Source of the DNA: a virus
IMG/VR virus record: IMGVR_UViG_3300010885_001577
Span: 1 to 43,803 of that record
Reading direction: 5' to 3' (one strand)
Length of the DNA stretch: 43,803 nt
Shown: positions 22,818 through 28,881 of the stretch, piece by piece
Position numbering within the stretch: position 1 is the stretch's first letter
How the letters are laid out: each line of letters opens with the position of its first letter
Made by a program: the position numbers and the translations under genes
The notes under the pieces: generated by a model
The model's input: the letters and a program-made list of their open reading frames with translations, nothing else
Database searches by the model: none
What the model was told of the DNA's origin: nothing

Positions 22818-22907
22818 GGGGGCTGTTAAGCCAGCAATCGAGGATGTCAACGTAGGAAGTTTTCTGGCTTTCTGTCCTACCTAGTTGAAGACCAAATCGA
22901 AGCCCCC
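22818..22907 (+). ncRNA. Candidate pseudoknotted structured RNA
   Basis: Three mutually consistent helices can be drawn. P1 is GGGGGCT (22818-22824) with AGCCCCC (22901-22907). P2 is TCAACGTAGGA (22847-22857) with TCCTAC (22875-22880) and GTTGA (22884-22888), broken by a 3-nt bulge. P3 is AAGCCAG (22828-22834) with CTGGCTT (22864-22870), the latter inside the P2 hairpin loop, making an H-type pseudoknot. It lies between the SSB-like gene and the exonuclease, whose ATG is 18 nt beyond P1 and has only a weak ribosome site. It may be a riboswitch-like or translation-control element. I do not recognise a known class. Confidence 0.5.
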
Positions 22908-22924
22908 TCTTTTAAAGATAACAA

Positions 22925-23671
22925 ATGAAAGCACTTATAGATGGCGACATTGTGGTTTATAGAGCCGCAGCGTCAGCAGAAGATGCAGAGCAATGGGTAG
23001 CCCTAGCTAGAGCAGACAAGCTTATGCAGGACATCCTAGAAGACACACAAGCAGACAGCTACAGTGTGTACCTCACAGGAGCAGGTAACTTTCGTAGAGA
23101 AATAGCACCTAGCTACAAAGCACACCGACCTGAATCTAGACCACAACACTGGCAAGCAGTCCGAGAGTTCCTAATAACACAACACAAAGCAGTGATGTGT
23201 GATGGGTTTGAAGCTGATGACCAGTTAGGCATAGAACAAGACAAACATGGTGGCTCTACAGTGATTTGTTCTATCGACAAAGATCTACTCCAGATCCCGG
23301 GCAAGCACTACAACTTTGTTAAGAAAATCTTTCGAACTGTTACACACGATGAAGGCATTAGGTTTTTGTACATGCAAAGTCTTATTGGAGATCGCAGTGA
23401 CAACATCATTGGTGTTCAGGGCTTAGGCCCCGTTAAAGCGGATAACGCTTTAAAAGGACTGCTTCCAGAAGAGTACTACGACAAGTGCAGAGCACTGTAC
23501 GATGACGACAAACGGTTCCACCTCAACATGCAATTGCTTTACATCTGGCAGAAGCCTAACGATATGTGGCAACCGCCAACAGCTCCGCGAAGCGGAGATC
23601 CCACAACACCCGGGTTGTTCCCCACGGAACAACACGGCAACACAACCACAAAACAGGAAGCGGCAACATGA
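22925..23671 (+). CDS. 5'-3' exonuclease (FEN/T7 gp6-like)
   Basis: The 248-residue protein has the PIN-like nuclease core: ALIDGDIVVYRAA (residues 3-15), CDGFEADDQLGIEQ (about 97-110) and ICSIDKDLLQIPG (about 118-130). The helix-three-turn-helix follows, GDRSDNIIGVQGLGPVKADNAL (in two parts, about 158-179). It would remove RNA primers and degrade host DNA. After about residue 215 the sequence becomes Pro/Thr/Gly-rich (QPPTAPRSGDPTTPG...), exactly where GC-rich hairpin island 3 lies, so the native C-terminus has probably been extended by that insertion. It overlaps the next gene by ATGA. Confidence 0.8.
   Translation: MKALIDGDIVVYRAAASAEDAEQWVALARADKLMQDILEDTQADSYSVYLTGAGNFRREIAPSYKAHRPESRPQHWQAVREFLITQHKAVMCDGFEADDQLGIEQDKHGGSTVICSIDKDLLQIPGKHYNFVKKIFRTVTHDEGIRFLYMQSLIGDRSDNIIGVQGLGPVKADNALKGLLPEEYYDKCRALYDDDKRFHLNMQLLYIWQKPNDMWQPPTAPRSGDPTTPGLFPTEQHGNTTTKQEAAT
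23583..23633. repeat. GC-rich hairpin island 3, inside the exonuclease C-terminus
   Basis: Two perfect hairpins sit inside coding sequence: CTCCGC-GAA-GCGGAG (23583-23597) and GTTGTTCC-CCAC-GGAACAAC (23614-23633). A further ACAAC/GTTGT pairing overlaps the second. The GC-rich composition and the 3-nt loop of the first recall islands 1 and 2. The reading frame is kept open through it. Confidence 0.65.
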
Positions 23672-23859
23672 AAAAGTACAACGTAAACATGCTGTATGAA
23701 GTTTGGATAGAACGTACTGTAGAAGCAGAAGATGAGATTGCAGCAGAAGCTGAAGCTTGGAAACAAATGCACTTGGAAGAAGGAAGTGATTGGCTTCACA
23801 ATGGAACTTGGAAAGATATTTATGTAACTGAACCCAAAACAACAGAGGAAACAACATGA
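23668..23859 (+). CDS. Small acidic hypothetical protein (63 aa)
   Basis: The start is ATG 23668, overlapping the exonuclease stop; the longer upstream frame lies in the GC island. The product (MKKYNVNMLYEVWIERTVEAEDE...TTEETT) has a beta-like first segment and an acidic helix. It resembles small phage proteins with a V.Y.V.I...AEDE pattern found near replication genes. ATGA couples it to the next gene. Function is unknown. Confidence 0.55.
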   Translation: MKKYNVNMLYEVWIERTVEAEDEIAAEAEAWKQMHLEEGSDWLHNGTWKDIYVTEPKTTEETT

Positions 23860-24056
23860 TTAAAGATCTAAACATGCAGCATTTATCTATGAAAGAGTAT
23901 GTCTGCATAGCTTTGCTTACAGAGTTTGCTACTAAAGATGGGACTTTAGAAATGCTTGCTATCAAAGATATTACTCCGCAACAGGTGATCCACACTTGTT
24001 TTGATTGGGCAGAAGTGTGGATGGAAGTTCGTGAGGAGCGTAATGCCAAGACCTAA
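23856..24056 (+). CDS. Small hypothetical protein (66 aa)
   Basis: The 66-residue helical product (MIKDLNMQHLSMKEYVCIA...VREERNAKT) overlaps both neighbours: 4 nt with the upstream gene and 14 nt with the resolvase gene. It contains DWAEVWMEV, but no recognised motif. The tight packing argues for translation. No function is assigned. Confidence 0.55.
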   Translation: MIKDLNMQHLSMKEYVCIALLTEFATKDGTLEMLAIKDITPQQVIHTCFDWAEVWMEVREERNAKT

Positions 24057-24444
24057 ACGACATAACCCAGCAGGCTACCGCAGTGGTTTGGAATCTAAAT
24101 TCCAAGCAGCTACAGCAGCCAAAGGCTGGACGTTAGGATACGAACAAGACAAAGTTAAGTACGTCATCCCAGCAAGCAACCACACCTACACACCAGACTT
24201 CACTGTTACTAAGAACGTCTACATAGAAACCAAGGGACTGTGGACAGGAGCTGATAGGAAAAAAGCTGTGTTGATTAAACAACAACATCCAGAGATTCAG
24301 ATCCTCTATGTGTTCCAACGTAATCAGGGGCTGTCTAAAAAAAGCAGCACTACATACCTAGATTGGTGTGCTAAGAATGGTCTAGATGCTTGTGTGTTTA
24401 CTAACACAGAGCACTGGTCTAACTACATTCTAAAGCATCTGTAA
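24043..24444 (+). CDS. Holliday-junction resolvase, T7 endonuclease I-like
   Basis: The start is ATG 24043 behind GAGGAG; the upstream TTG extension (24001) overlaps the previous gene and is not needed. The 133-residue protein follows T7 endonuclease I closely: GYRSGLESKF (catalytic Glu17), VIPASNHTYTPDF (Asp52) and YIETKGLW (Glu62 and Lys64), then DRKKAVLIKQQHPE and ILYVFQR. It cleaves branched DNA before packaging and contributes to host DNA breakdown. T7 enzyme is 149 aa. One GTTACTAAGAAC motif lies at 24205. Confidence 0.9.
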   Translation: MPRPKRHNPAGYRSGLESKFQAATAAKGWTLGYEQDKVKYVIPASNHTYTPDFTVTKNVYIETKGLWTGADRKKAVLIKQQHPEIQILYVFQRNQGLSKKSSTTYLDWCAKNGLDACVFTNTEHWSNYILKHL

Positions 24445-24451
24445 AAGCAAC

Positions 24452-24619
24452 ATGACTATCAAACAACCTAAACATAGCAAGTACTACCAGTCAACGGAAG
24501 AAAGACTTGCTAAGAAAGATTGGAGCAATCGGAAACAAACTAACAAGCAGAAGGTGTTGCTAGACGCTAAGCGTAAAGCACAACAGTACAAAGACTATTT
24601 AGACGAAGAGAGAAATTAA
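24452..24619 (+). CDS. Small basic hypothetical protein (55 aa)
   Basis: A 55-codon frame starts at ATG 24452, just after the resolvase, and ends directly at the next start (24620). The product (MTIKQPKHSKYYQSTEERL...KDYLDEERN) is rich in Lys, Gln and Glu and predicted helical. The leader AAAAGCAAC gives a weak ribosome site, so translation may depend on the upstream gene. Function is unknown. Confidence 0.5.
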   Translation: MTIKQPKHSKYYQSTEERLAKKDWSNRKQTNKQKVLLDAKRKAQQYKDYLDEERN

Positions 24620-24820
24620 ATGAAACTTTATAACGTTCCACGTAATAGCAAAATTTTGTTAAATGATGGTTTAGTTTTGAACTTTCACCATGTTGACGGA
24701 ATGTACAGTGTGTGTACAGATGACAACGGAGAAATTTTTCATATTAGATCAGTTGAAGAAGTTGAAATAGTAGAAGAAAACAATGAGAGTAAATCAAGAG
24801 CCGAGGATTGTAATGACTAA
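24620..24820 (+). CDS. Small hypothetical protein (66 aa)
   Basis: The 66-residue product (MKLYNVPRNSKILLNDGLV...) is beta-rich at first (LVLNFHHVDGMYSVCTDDNGE) and ends acidic (EEVEIVEENNESK). The small SH3-like barrel size is suggestive, but I cannot assign a family. It starts one base after the upstream stop and overlaps the following gene by 8 nt. Confidence 0.5.
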   Translation: MKLYNVPRNSKILLNDGLVLNFHHVDGMYSVCTDDNGEIFHIRSVEEVEIVEENNESKSRAEDCND

Positions 24821-25379
24821 AGACGAAGCATTGAATCTGGCGTTTGATGCGTTGTCGGATTTTGATTATGAAAAACGATTGACCGCCCTTACCGCCATCA
24901 AAGCAGCCCTAGCACAGCCAGCGCAGGGATGGAAGTTGCGCGAGGTTTACTTTGATGAACATGGAGAGCCGACCATGCACAAAGAACCAGCGCAGGAGCC
25001 TGACCGCCAAACATTGCAAGCAAATGGAACGCACCCAGCACCATGCGCCCGACACTGCGAAGCACAAGCCTTCAAGGTTGAGATACGGAATCTGAAGGCG
25101 CAGTTGGCACAGCCAGCACAGGAGCCTGAAAGCGAATGCAACTTTGAATCAGTATACCAGCGCGGCTATTTGGATGGCATAGGGCGTGACTGCCCCCACT
25201 GCAAAGACTATCGGGCTATGTACATCAAGGTGCGTGATGAGCTTGCAGCAGAGCAGCAAGTTACCCAGCGCCCGTGGGTAGGGTTGACGGATGAGGAACG
25301 CCGAGTATGTACGCAGTCGCCATTTACAGATGAAAACTACCGAGACCTTGAAGCCAAACTCAAGGAGAAGAACACATGA
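24813..25379 (+). CDS. Accessory phage protein with AQPAQEP repeats (188 aa)
   Basis: I chose ATG 24813 (MTKDEALNLAFDALSDFD) with GAGG upstream; ATG 24783 would add ten residues over the previous gene. The protein carries repeated AQPAQ/PAQEP segments (around residues 28, 58 and 102) and a Cys-containing segment (GRDCPHCKDY) near residue 129. Proteins with this MTKDEAL start and repeats are common in temperate phages of Betaproteobacteria. Base composition is more GC-rich than its neighbours, which suggests recent acquisition. Function unknown. Confidence 0.6.
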   Translation: MTKDEALNLAFDALSDFDYEKRLTALTAIKAALAQPAQGWKLREVYFDEHGEPTMHKEPAQEPDRQTLQANGTHPAPCARHCEAQAFKVEIRNLKAQLAQPAQEPESECNFESVYQRGYLDGIGRDCPHCKDYRAMYIKVRDELAAEQQVTQRPWVGLTDEERRVCTQSPFTDENYRDLEAKLKEKNT

Positions 25380-25585
25380 CTTTGGAGGAATTTTCTATGA
25401 AAGCGGGAGTATCCCTTGTTCCGTGCGATCCTGATTGGGGTGGACGCATTGCATATAAGACGGACGACCACCCGAACATGACTACCTGCGGGTTTAACAC
25501 TCGCAACGCAGCATACAAACATTGGCTTGAAGGTACGTTCGGAAAGCAAACCGCTAAGGCGGTATTTAAACTTTTGAAAAAATAA
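25376..25585 (+). CDS. Small hypothetical protein (69 aa)
   Basis: The start is ATG 25376 in an ATGA overlap with the previous gene. The 69-residue product (MTLEEFSMKAGVSLVPCDPDWGGRIAY...) resembles short accessory proteins carried by prophages. NTRNAAYKHWLEGTFG near the end may be a helix. Composition matches the upstream acquired gene. No function is assigned. Confidence 0.5.
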   Translation: MTLEEFSMKAGVSLVPCDPDWGGRIAYKTDDHPNMTTCGFNTRNAAYKHWLEGTFGKQTAKAVFKLLKK

Positions 25586-25617
25586 AAACACAAAGACGAT
25601 AACTTAGAGAAGAACAC

Positions 25618-25731
25618 ATGATTGACTGTAAGACCTGCCAGAAAACTACCTGCGCCAAACAAACGGCAAAGCAAAAAATTATTGTGTTGTTTTGCAGTGG
25701 ATACAAACTCAAGGGGCGCAATCATGGATAA
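25618..25731 (+). CDS. Tiny cysteine-rich protein (37 aa)
   Basis: A 37-codon frame begins at ATG 25618 behind AGAGAAGAAC and reads MIDCKTCQKTTCAKQTAKQ..., with a CxxC pair near residue 4, a third Cys at 12 and a fourth near 26. This would suit a small zinc site. It overlaps the next tiny frame by 8 nt. Translation is plausible but unproven. Confidence 0.35.
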   Translation: MIDCKTCQKTTCAKQTAKQKIIVLFCSGYKLKGRNHG

Positions 25732-25810
25732 AGATATTGATGCAAGCAAGGGCATCGGTTATATGCAGCCATACCCAAACTATGTTTGTAAAAAGGAAAC
25801 GAATGTATAG
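25724..25810 (+). CDS. Possible tiny protein (28 aa)
   Basis: A 28-codon frame from ATG 25724 reads MDKDIDASKGIGYMQPYPN and ends eight bases into the next gene. It overlaps both neighbours, a pattern seen for coupled phage genes. Its short length makes it uncertain; it may only carry the ribosome site (AAAGGAAAC) of the next gene. Confidence 0.25.
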   Translation: MDKDIDASKGIGYMQPYPNYVCKKETNV

Positions 25811-26063
25811 CTATAACAAACAAGTGCGTCAAGTACTACGGGATAACCCTGATGGCCTTAGAGTAGCTGAAATAGTAAAGCTAATAAATGCCCCAGAAAA
25901 CACTGTTAACAGGTTACTAAGAACAATGCCCGACACTTACATTGACCGATGGGTGTACCGTGGAACACAAAAGTATCTTAGTGCTGTCTGGTGCGTTGTT
26001 AATGTTCCAGAGAATTGCCCCAAACCAAAGGATATAGAAGATGATGCTTCCAATAGGGACTGA
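25803..26063 (+). CDS. Winged-helix DNA-binding protein (candidate regulator, 86 aa)
   Basis: The start is ATG 25803 behind AAAGGA. The 86-residue product has a helix-turn-helix core: RQVLRDNPDGLRVAEIVKL (about residues 8-26) and APENTVNRLLRTMPDTYID (about 29-47), followed by wing-like strands (RWVYRGTQKYLSAVWCVV). It resembles small winged-helix proteins of environmental phages. It is the best candidate for a phage-coded transcription regulator in this genome. A GTTACTAAGAAC motif lies within it (25913-25924). Target sites are unknown. Confidence 0.55.
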   Translation: MYSYNKQVRQVLRDNPDGLRVAEIVKLINAPENTVNRLLRTMPDTYIDRWVYRGTQKYLSAVWCVVNVPENCPKPKDIEDDASNRD

Positions 26064-26250
26064 ACTGAAAGTATGTAACGACATAGCTATGAGGCAAGCT
26101 AGAGGACTTGTAAAATATGGAACCACTGTGGCTGACAACCCACTAGTGCTACGGGAATGGTTACAACACGCTTATGAAGAGTGTTTAGACCAAGCAATTT
26201 ATCTACGACGAATTATGGAAGAAATAGATGGCCCAGAACAACTCACCTGA
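26041..26250 (+). CDS. MazG-like/DUF550-like small protein (69 aa)
   Basis: The 69-residue protein contains RQARGLVKYGTTVADNP (residues ~18-34) and REWLQHAYEECLDQAIYLRR (in two parts, ~38-57). The KYG..V.DNP...W..HA.EE..D pattern matches short phage proteins related to the helical dNTP pyrophosphohydrolase (MazG/DUF550) fold, with the EExxxD metal-site signature. It may trim nucleotide pools or just bind nucleotides. It overlaps both neighbours by about 23 nt. Confidence 0.55.
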   Translation: MMLPIGTELKVCNDIAMRQARGLVKYGTTVADNPLVLREWLQHAYEECLDQAIYLRRIMEEIDGPEQLT

Positions 26251-26410
26251 CTTTGCTACTTGGAGCAATAACAACCTAATTAACTTCGCAAAAGAAGCTA
26301 ATGATCGAATGAAAGAACAACAAGAAGCAATAGAGCACCTTAAAAAAGACCTCAACTTTGCTATGAAAGAGCTTAGAAAAGTTGCTTTTTTACAACATGA
26401 CTATGCGTAA
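26228..26410 (+). CDS. Small coiled-coil protein (60 aa)
   Basis: The 60-residue product (MAQNNSPDFATWSNNNLINFA...) is almost entirely helical after residue 12, with heptad-like spacing (MKEQQEAIEHLKKDLNFAM). It overlaps the MazG-like gene by 23 nt and could be its partner. No family is recognised. Confidence 0.5.
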   Translation: MAQNNSPDFATWSNNNLINFAKEANDRMKEQQEAIEHLKKDLNFAMKELRKVAFLQHDYA

Positions 26411-26433
26411 CACACCTAGTGTAAGATGTTTTT

Positions 26434-26460
26434 GCAGCAGTGGTTGCTGCGTTTAATTTT
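26434..26460 (+). terminator. Hairpin before the last early gene
   Basis: GCAGCA (26434-26439), loop GTGGT, TGCTGC (26445-26450) and GTTTAATTTT form a short terminator-like hairpin. It lies directly upstream of the GGAG ribosome site of the acidic protein gene. It may attenuate read-through or stabilise a processed message. Confidence 0.5.
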
Positions 26461-26470
26461 GGAGAACAAC

Positions 26471-26803
26471 ATGCTTTTTACCGTTACTGTAGATTTGAAT
26501 GAATTTGGTCACTTCCAATTCTCTACTCCCTCTTTGTTCCAACTTGCAGAAATTGCACAGATGCTTGGCAGCACTGAAGTTGAAGACGAAGAAGATGTGG
26601 TTGTCCCAGACGAAATTGCTCAATACTTTGAAGAAGGCGTAGAGTACGCTTACGACGAAGACGCTGAGTGCTTTTGCTGGTACGATGACGAGCATGATGC
26701 TTGGTACTGGCTGGACGAAGAGTCTGGTGAATGGCTCTTGGCTGAAGATGAAGACGAAGATGAAGACGAGTCTGAAGACGAAGACGAGGCTGAAGAAGCC
26801 TAA
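26471..26803 (+). CDS. Highly acidic Trp/Tyr-rich protein (110 aa), possible DNA mimic
   Basis: The start is ATG 26471 behind GGAG. The N-terminal half is beta-like (MLFTVTVDLNEFGHFQFS). Residues ~65-85 hold two aromatic repeats (CWYDDEHDAWYW and WLDEESGEW), and the final ~20 residues are nearly all Asp and Glu. Net charge is extremely negative. Such proteins in phages can mimic DNA and block restriction or host nucleases (for example T7 Ocr by principle, not by sequence). It is the last gene of the early block with its own leader hairpin. The mimic role is speculative. Confidence 0.6.
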   Translation: MLFTVTVDLNEFGHFQFSTPSLFQLAEIAQMLGSTEVEDEEDVVVPDEIAQYFEEGVEYAYDEDAECFCWYDDEHDAWYWLDEESGEWLLAEDEDEDEDESEDEDEAEEA

Positions 26804-26806
26804 TTT

Positions 26807-26849
26807 GGGTACGATCCTACCCAATACGGGGATGTTCTTAGCAACATCC
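26807..26849 (+). other. Tandem 3' hairpins after the last early gene
   Basis: GGGTA/TACCC (26807-26811 with 26818-26822) and GGATGTT/AACATCC (26830-26836 with 26843-26849) precede the terminator at 26876. Together they give the early message a three-hairpin 3' end, which could protect it from 3' exonucleases. Confidence 0.45.
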
Positions 26850-26875
26850 TTCTTCTGCCCTTACGGGAACAAAAG

Positions 26876-26906
26876 GCTGCTATATGTAATGTATAGCGGC
26901 TTTTTT
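26876..26906. terminator. Bidirectional terminator at the convergence point
   Basis: GCTGCTATA pairs with TATAGCGGC (26876-26884 with 26892-26900, one G-T pair) and is followed by six T on the plus strand. On the minus strand the stem is followed by TTTTGTT. It separates the rightward early block from the leftward late block, which ends 5 nt away. Confidence 0.8.
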
Positions 26907-26911
26907 GTTCT

Positions 26912-27865
26912 TTAGAGGCCACCTACATTAATCACTTCACCACGGAACTCAATCTGCCCATCGTCCCATTTGTGGACAAGTTCAGGCCAAAGCAGCTTAC
27001 CATCCTTGATTGTCAGTACGGCAAAACCGGAGCGATGGTTTAGTGGGCTACCTTCAGAGTAATCAAATTGGGGGCCATAAGGTTCTGCAAGAGTACCTGT
27101 GTCAACACCAAATCTATTGCCGTTGTAGTCTGCAAACGGTGTTACTTTAAGGCTATGTAGGTGTCCTGTAACAATAGATTTGCCTGCATTGACTGTATTG
27201 TTGTGGGCAGCATGGACACCACCTTTGTAGCGATGCTTGACAATAATGTCATTTGTTACCCAAACAGACATACAAAATGACCAATTCGTCAAGTGGTCTT
27301 CTAATCTAAAGCCGGGAGTCTGTACGTATTGGGGAGCATTAGCTGCTAGACGCATTTCAAACCTAGCGTCATGGTTGCCCATTGTGTACATGAGTTTAGC
27401 GTTGTGTCTACTGTTCTTAGTAACTTCTGCTATCTCACCAAGAGATTCTTTACAAGCGTTTAGTTCATCAATGACGCTGGGTGTACGAACCCAGCCCAAA
27501 GGAGGATGGCGAGAGATAGATGCACCATCAAAAGCGTCGCCATTGCAAATAACTGCTTTAGGTTGTAGCTTTTTAATTGCCCACAATAATCCCTGAAAAG
27601 CAGTAGTCCGTATCCCAGGCCAGAAATGAGCGTCAGAAAAAACAATAACTGTGCCATTCTCAATTCCTAATTCATGTTTGGGAGCAGGTGGTGACCACGT
27701 TTTAACTTCTTGGTGACTAGCTAGACTAACGTTGTATTTTTTTGCTAGATGATCTCTACGTCTATACACACCACGGACTTGTAGGCCAGTAACTGCTGCT
27801 AACTTAGCAGGAGATTTGTGGGTCTTCCAAAGTTCAATAAACTCTTGATCAGAAATAACAGCCAT
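26912..27865 (-). CDS. HTH-metallophosphoesterase fusion (calcineurin-like)
   Basis: I chose ATG 27865 behind AAGGAG. The 317-residue protein begins with a helix-turn-helix (SPAKLAAVTGLQVRGVYRRR, residues ~18-37), then the calcineurin-like metal-site series: VFSDAHFWPG (about 76-85), NGDAFDG (about 108-114), MGNHDARFE (about 160-168) and VTGHLHSLK (about 231-239). It should be a Mn/Zn-dependent phosphodiesterase or phosphatase, possibly acting on DNA or nucleotides given the HTH. It is the last gene of the late block. Substrate unknown. Confidence 0.8.
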   Translation of the reverse strand: MAVISDQEFIELWKTHKSPAKLAAVTGLQVRGVYRRRDHLAKKYNVSLASHQEVKTWSPPAPKHELGIENGTVIVFSDAHFWPGIRTTAFQGLLWAIKKLQPKAVICNGDAFDGASISRHPPLGWVRTPSVIDELNACKESLGEIAEVTKNSRHNAKLMYTMGNHDARFEMRLAANAPQYVQTPGFRLEDHLTNWSFCMSVWVTNDIIVKHRYKGGVHAAHNNTVNAGKSIVTGHLHSLKVTPFADYNGNRFGVDTGTLAEPYGPQFDYSEGSPLNHRSGFAVLTIKDGKLLWPELVHKWDDGQIEFRGEVINVGGL

Positions 27866-27913
27866 AGATAGCTCCTTATGTACAGACCCTAAACGTAACA
27901 CACTTTAGTTACA

Positions 27914-28408
27914 TTATTGTGTGGGTGTCGATTGATGAAGAAGGCTATCTTTATTTTGGCTAGAGGCACTAGAGCCAAAATAAAACCCTATGATGCCAGT
28001 CCAAGCTGTGCCAAGACTACCAAGCATGATGTCAATCTGTGGAGCATGTTGGATCTGACCGTACATTAAACCAAACAAGATCCCAAAGAAACCAACAGTT
28101 ACACCAATAGCCAAAGCCGGTGGAATAAAAGAACGAGTAACAGACTGCATATCACGAGCAGATTTACGATCATCGTTGGCTAACTTGGCAAAATCTAAAC
28201 CCATTTGTTGGGCTTGTTTTTTAAGTTCTAGTTCAGCAAGTTGTATAGCAGCAACTTGAGAAGCATCTAGTTTGCCGTTACTAATAACACTCTGCACTTC
28301 TTCAGGAGAACAACCAATAGCTTTGCTAACAGCAGACACAGCCATGCCAGCAAGAGGGCCACCAAGAGCCGTAGCAATAGTGGGAGCAATTTGTGCAAGC
28401 CAATCCAT
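27914..28408 (-). CDS. Holin (GTA_holin_3TM-like)
   Basis: The start is ATG 28408 behind GGAG; TTG 28423 overlaps the upstream gene. The 164-residue protein has MDWLAQIAPTIATALGGPLAG and AVSAVSKAIG at the N-terminus, a charged helical middle part, and two clear membrane helices (PALAIGVTVGFFGILFGLM and LGTAWTGIIGFYFG). This matches the three-TM holin family known from gene transfer agents and many phages. Together with the endolysin it would open the inner membrane at lysis. Confidence 0.75.
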   Translation of the reverse strand: MDWLAQIAPTIATALGGPLAGMAVSAVSKAIGCSPEEVQSVISNGKLDASQVAAIQLAELELKKQAQQMGLDFAKLANDDRKSARDMQSVTRSFIPPALAIGVTVGFFGILFGLMYGQIQHAPQIDIMLGSLGTAWTGIIGFYFGSSASSQNKDSLLHQSTPTQ

Positions 28409-28409
28409 G

Positions 28410-28880
28410 TTAGTTATCTCCAATAAAAGTTATTGTGAACCAAGCAGACAGTGTGATTATTAACGCAGCAAGAATAGTGACAAGGCCAATCGTAATGATT
28501 TGACCAATCTCTTTTTTACGTTTCTCTGCTTTCTTTTGTAAAGCAATTTCTTCTGCTTTACGTTTGGCAATTATGTCGTTACGTTCTTTAAGAACTGCAT
28601 ACCACACTGGAGCATTGCCAGACCATATCAACATCTCTTTGAGTTGATTCTCAGCATCGTTAAGCTCCTTTAAGTGCATCACAGTTTGTAATGCCTTAGA
28701 GGTATCTGACTGAGCAAAGCTTTTAGGTTGTGCGGCTACTTTGGCGATTTGATCTTTGCAATCAAAGAACTTCATCATATCGCCGACAATACCGTTTACA
28801 TCTTTGCCTGCCTGTATAACGGCTTTAGCCCCCGCTATTGCGGCTTGTGCTGTCGCAAATAACGTTATGGGGTCTAACAT
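28410..28880 (-). CDS. Lysis-cassette membrane protein (156 aa)
   Basis: The product has an Ala-rich N-terminal part, a long charged helix (KERNDIIAKRKAEEIALQKK near residues 98-117) and one membrane helix near the C-terminus (IITIGLVTILAALIITLSAW, about 128-147). It lies between endolysin and holin. The topology (C-terminal anchor) does not match a typical i-spanin, whose anchor is N-terminal. It could be a lysis regulator, antiholin or spanin-like protein; none can be proven. Confidence 0.6.
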   Translation of the reverse strand: MLDPITLFATAQAAIAGAKAVIQAGKDVNGIVGDMMKFFDCKDQIAKVAAQPKSFAQSDTSKALQTVMHLKELNDAENQLKEMLIWSGNAPVWYAVLKERNDIIAKRKAEEIALQKKAEKRKKEIGQIITIGLVTILAALIITLSAWFTITFIGDN

Positions 28881-28881
28881 G

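Noticed and set aside
22818-22907. tRNA or tRNA-like reading of the structured RNA (7-bp closing stem resembles an acceptor stem)
   Set aside because: No T-arm, no anticodon arm and no CCA or discriminator context; the pseudoknot layout fits better.
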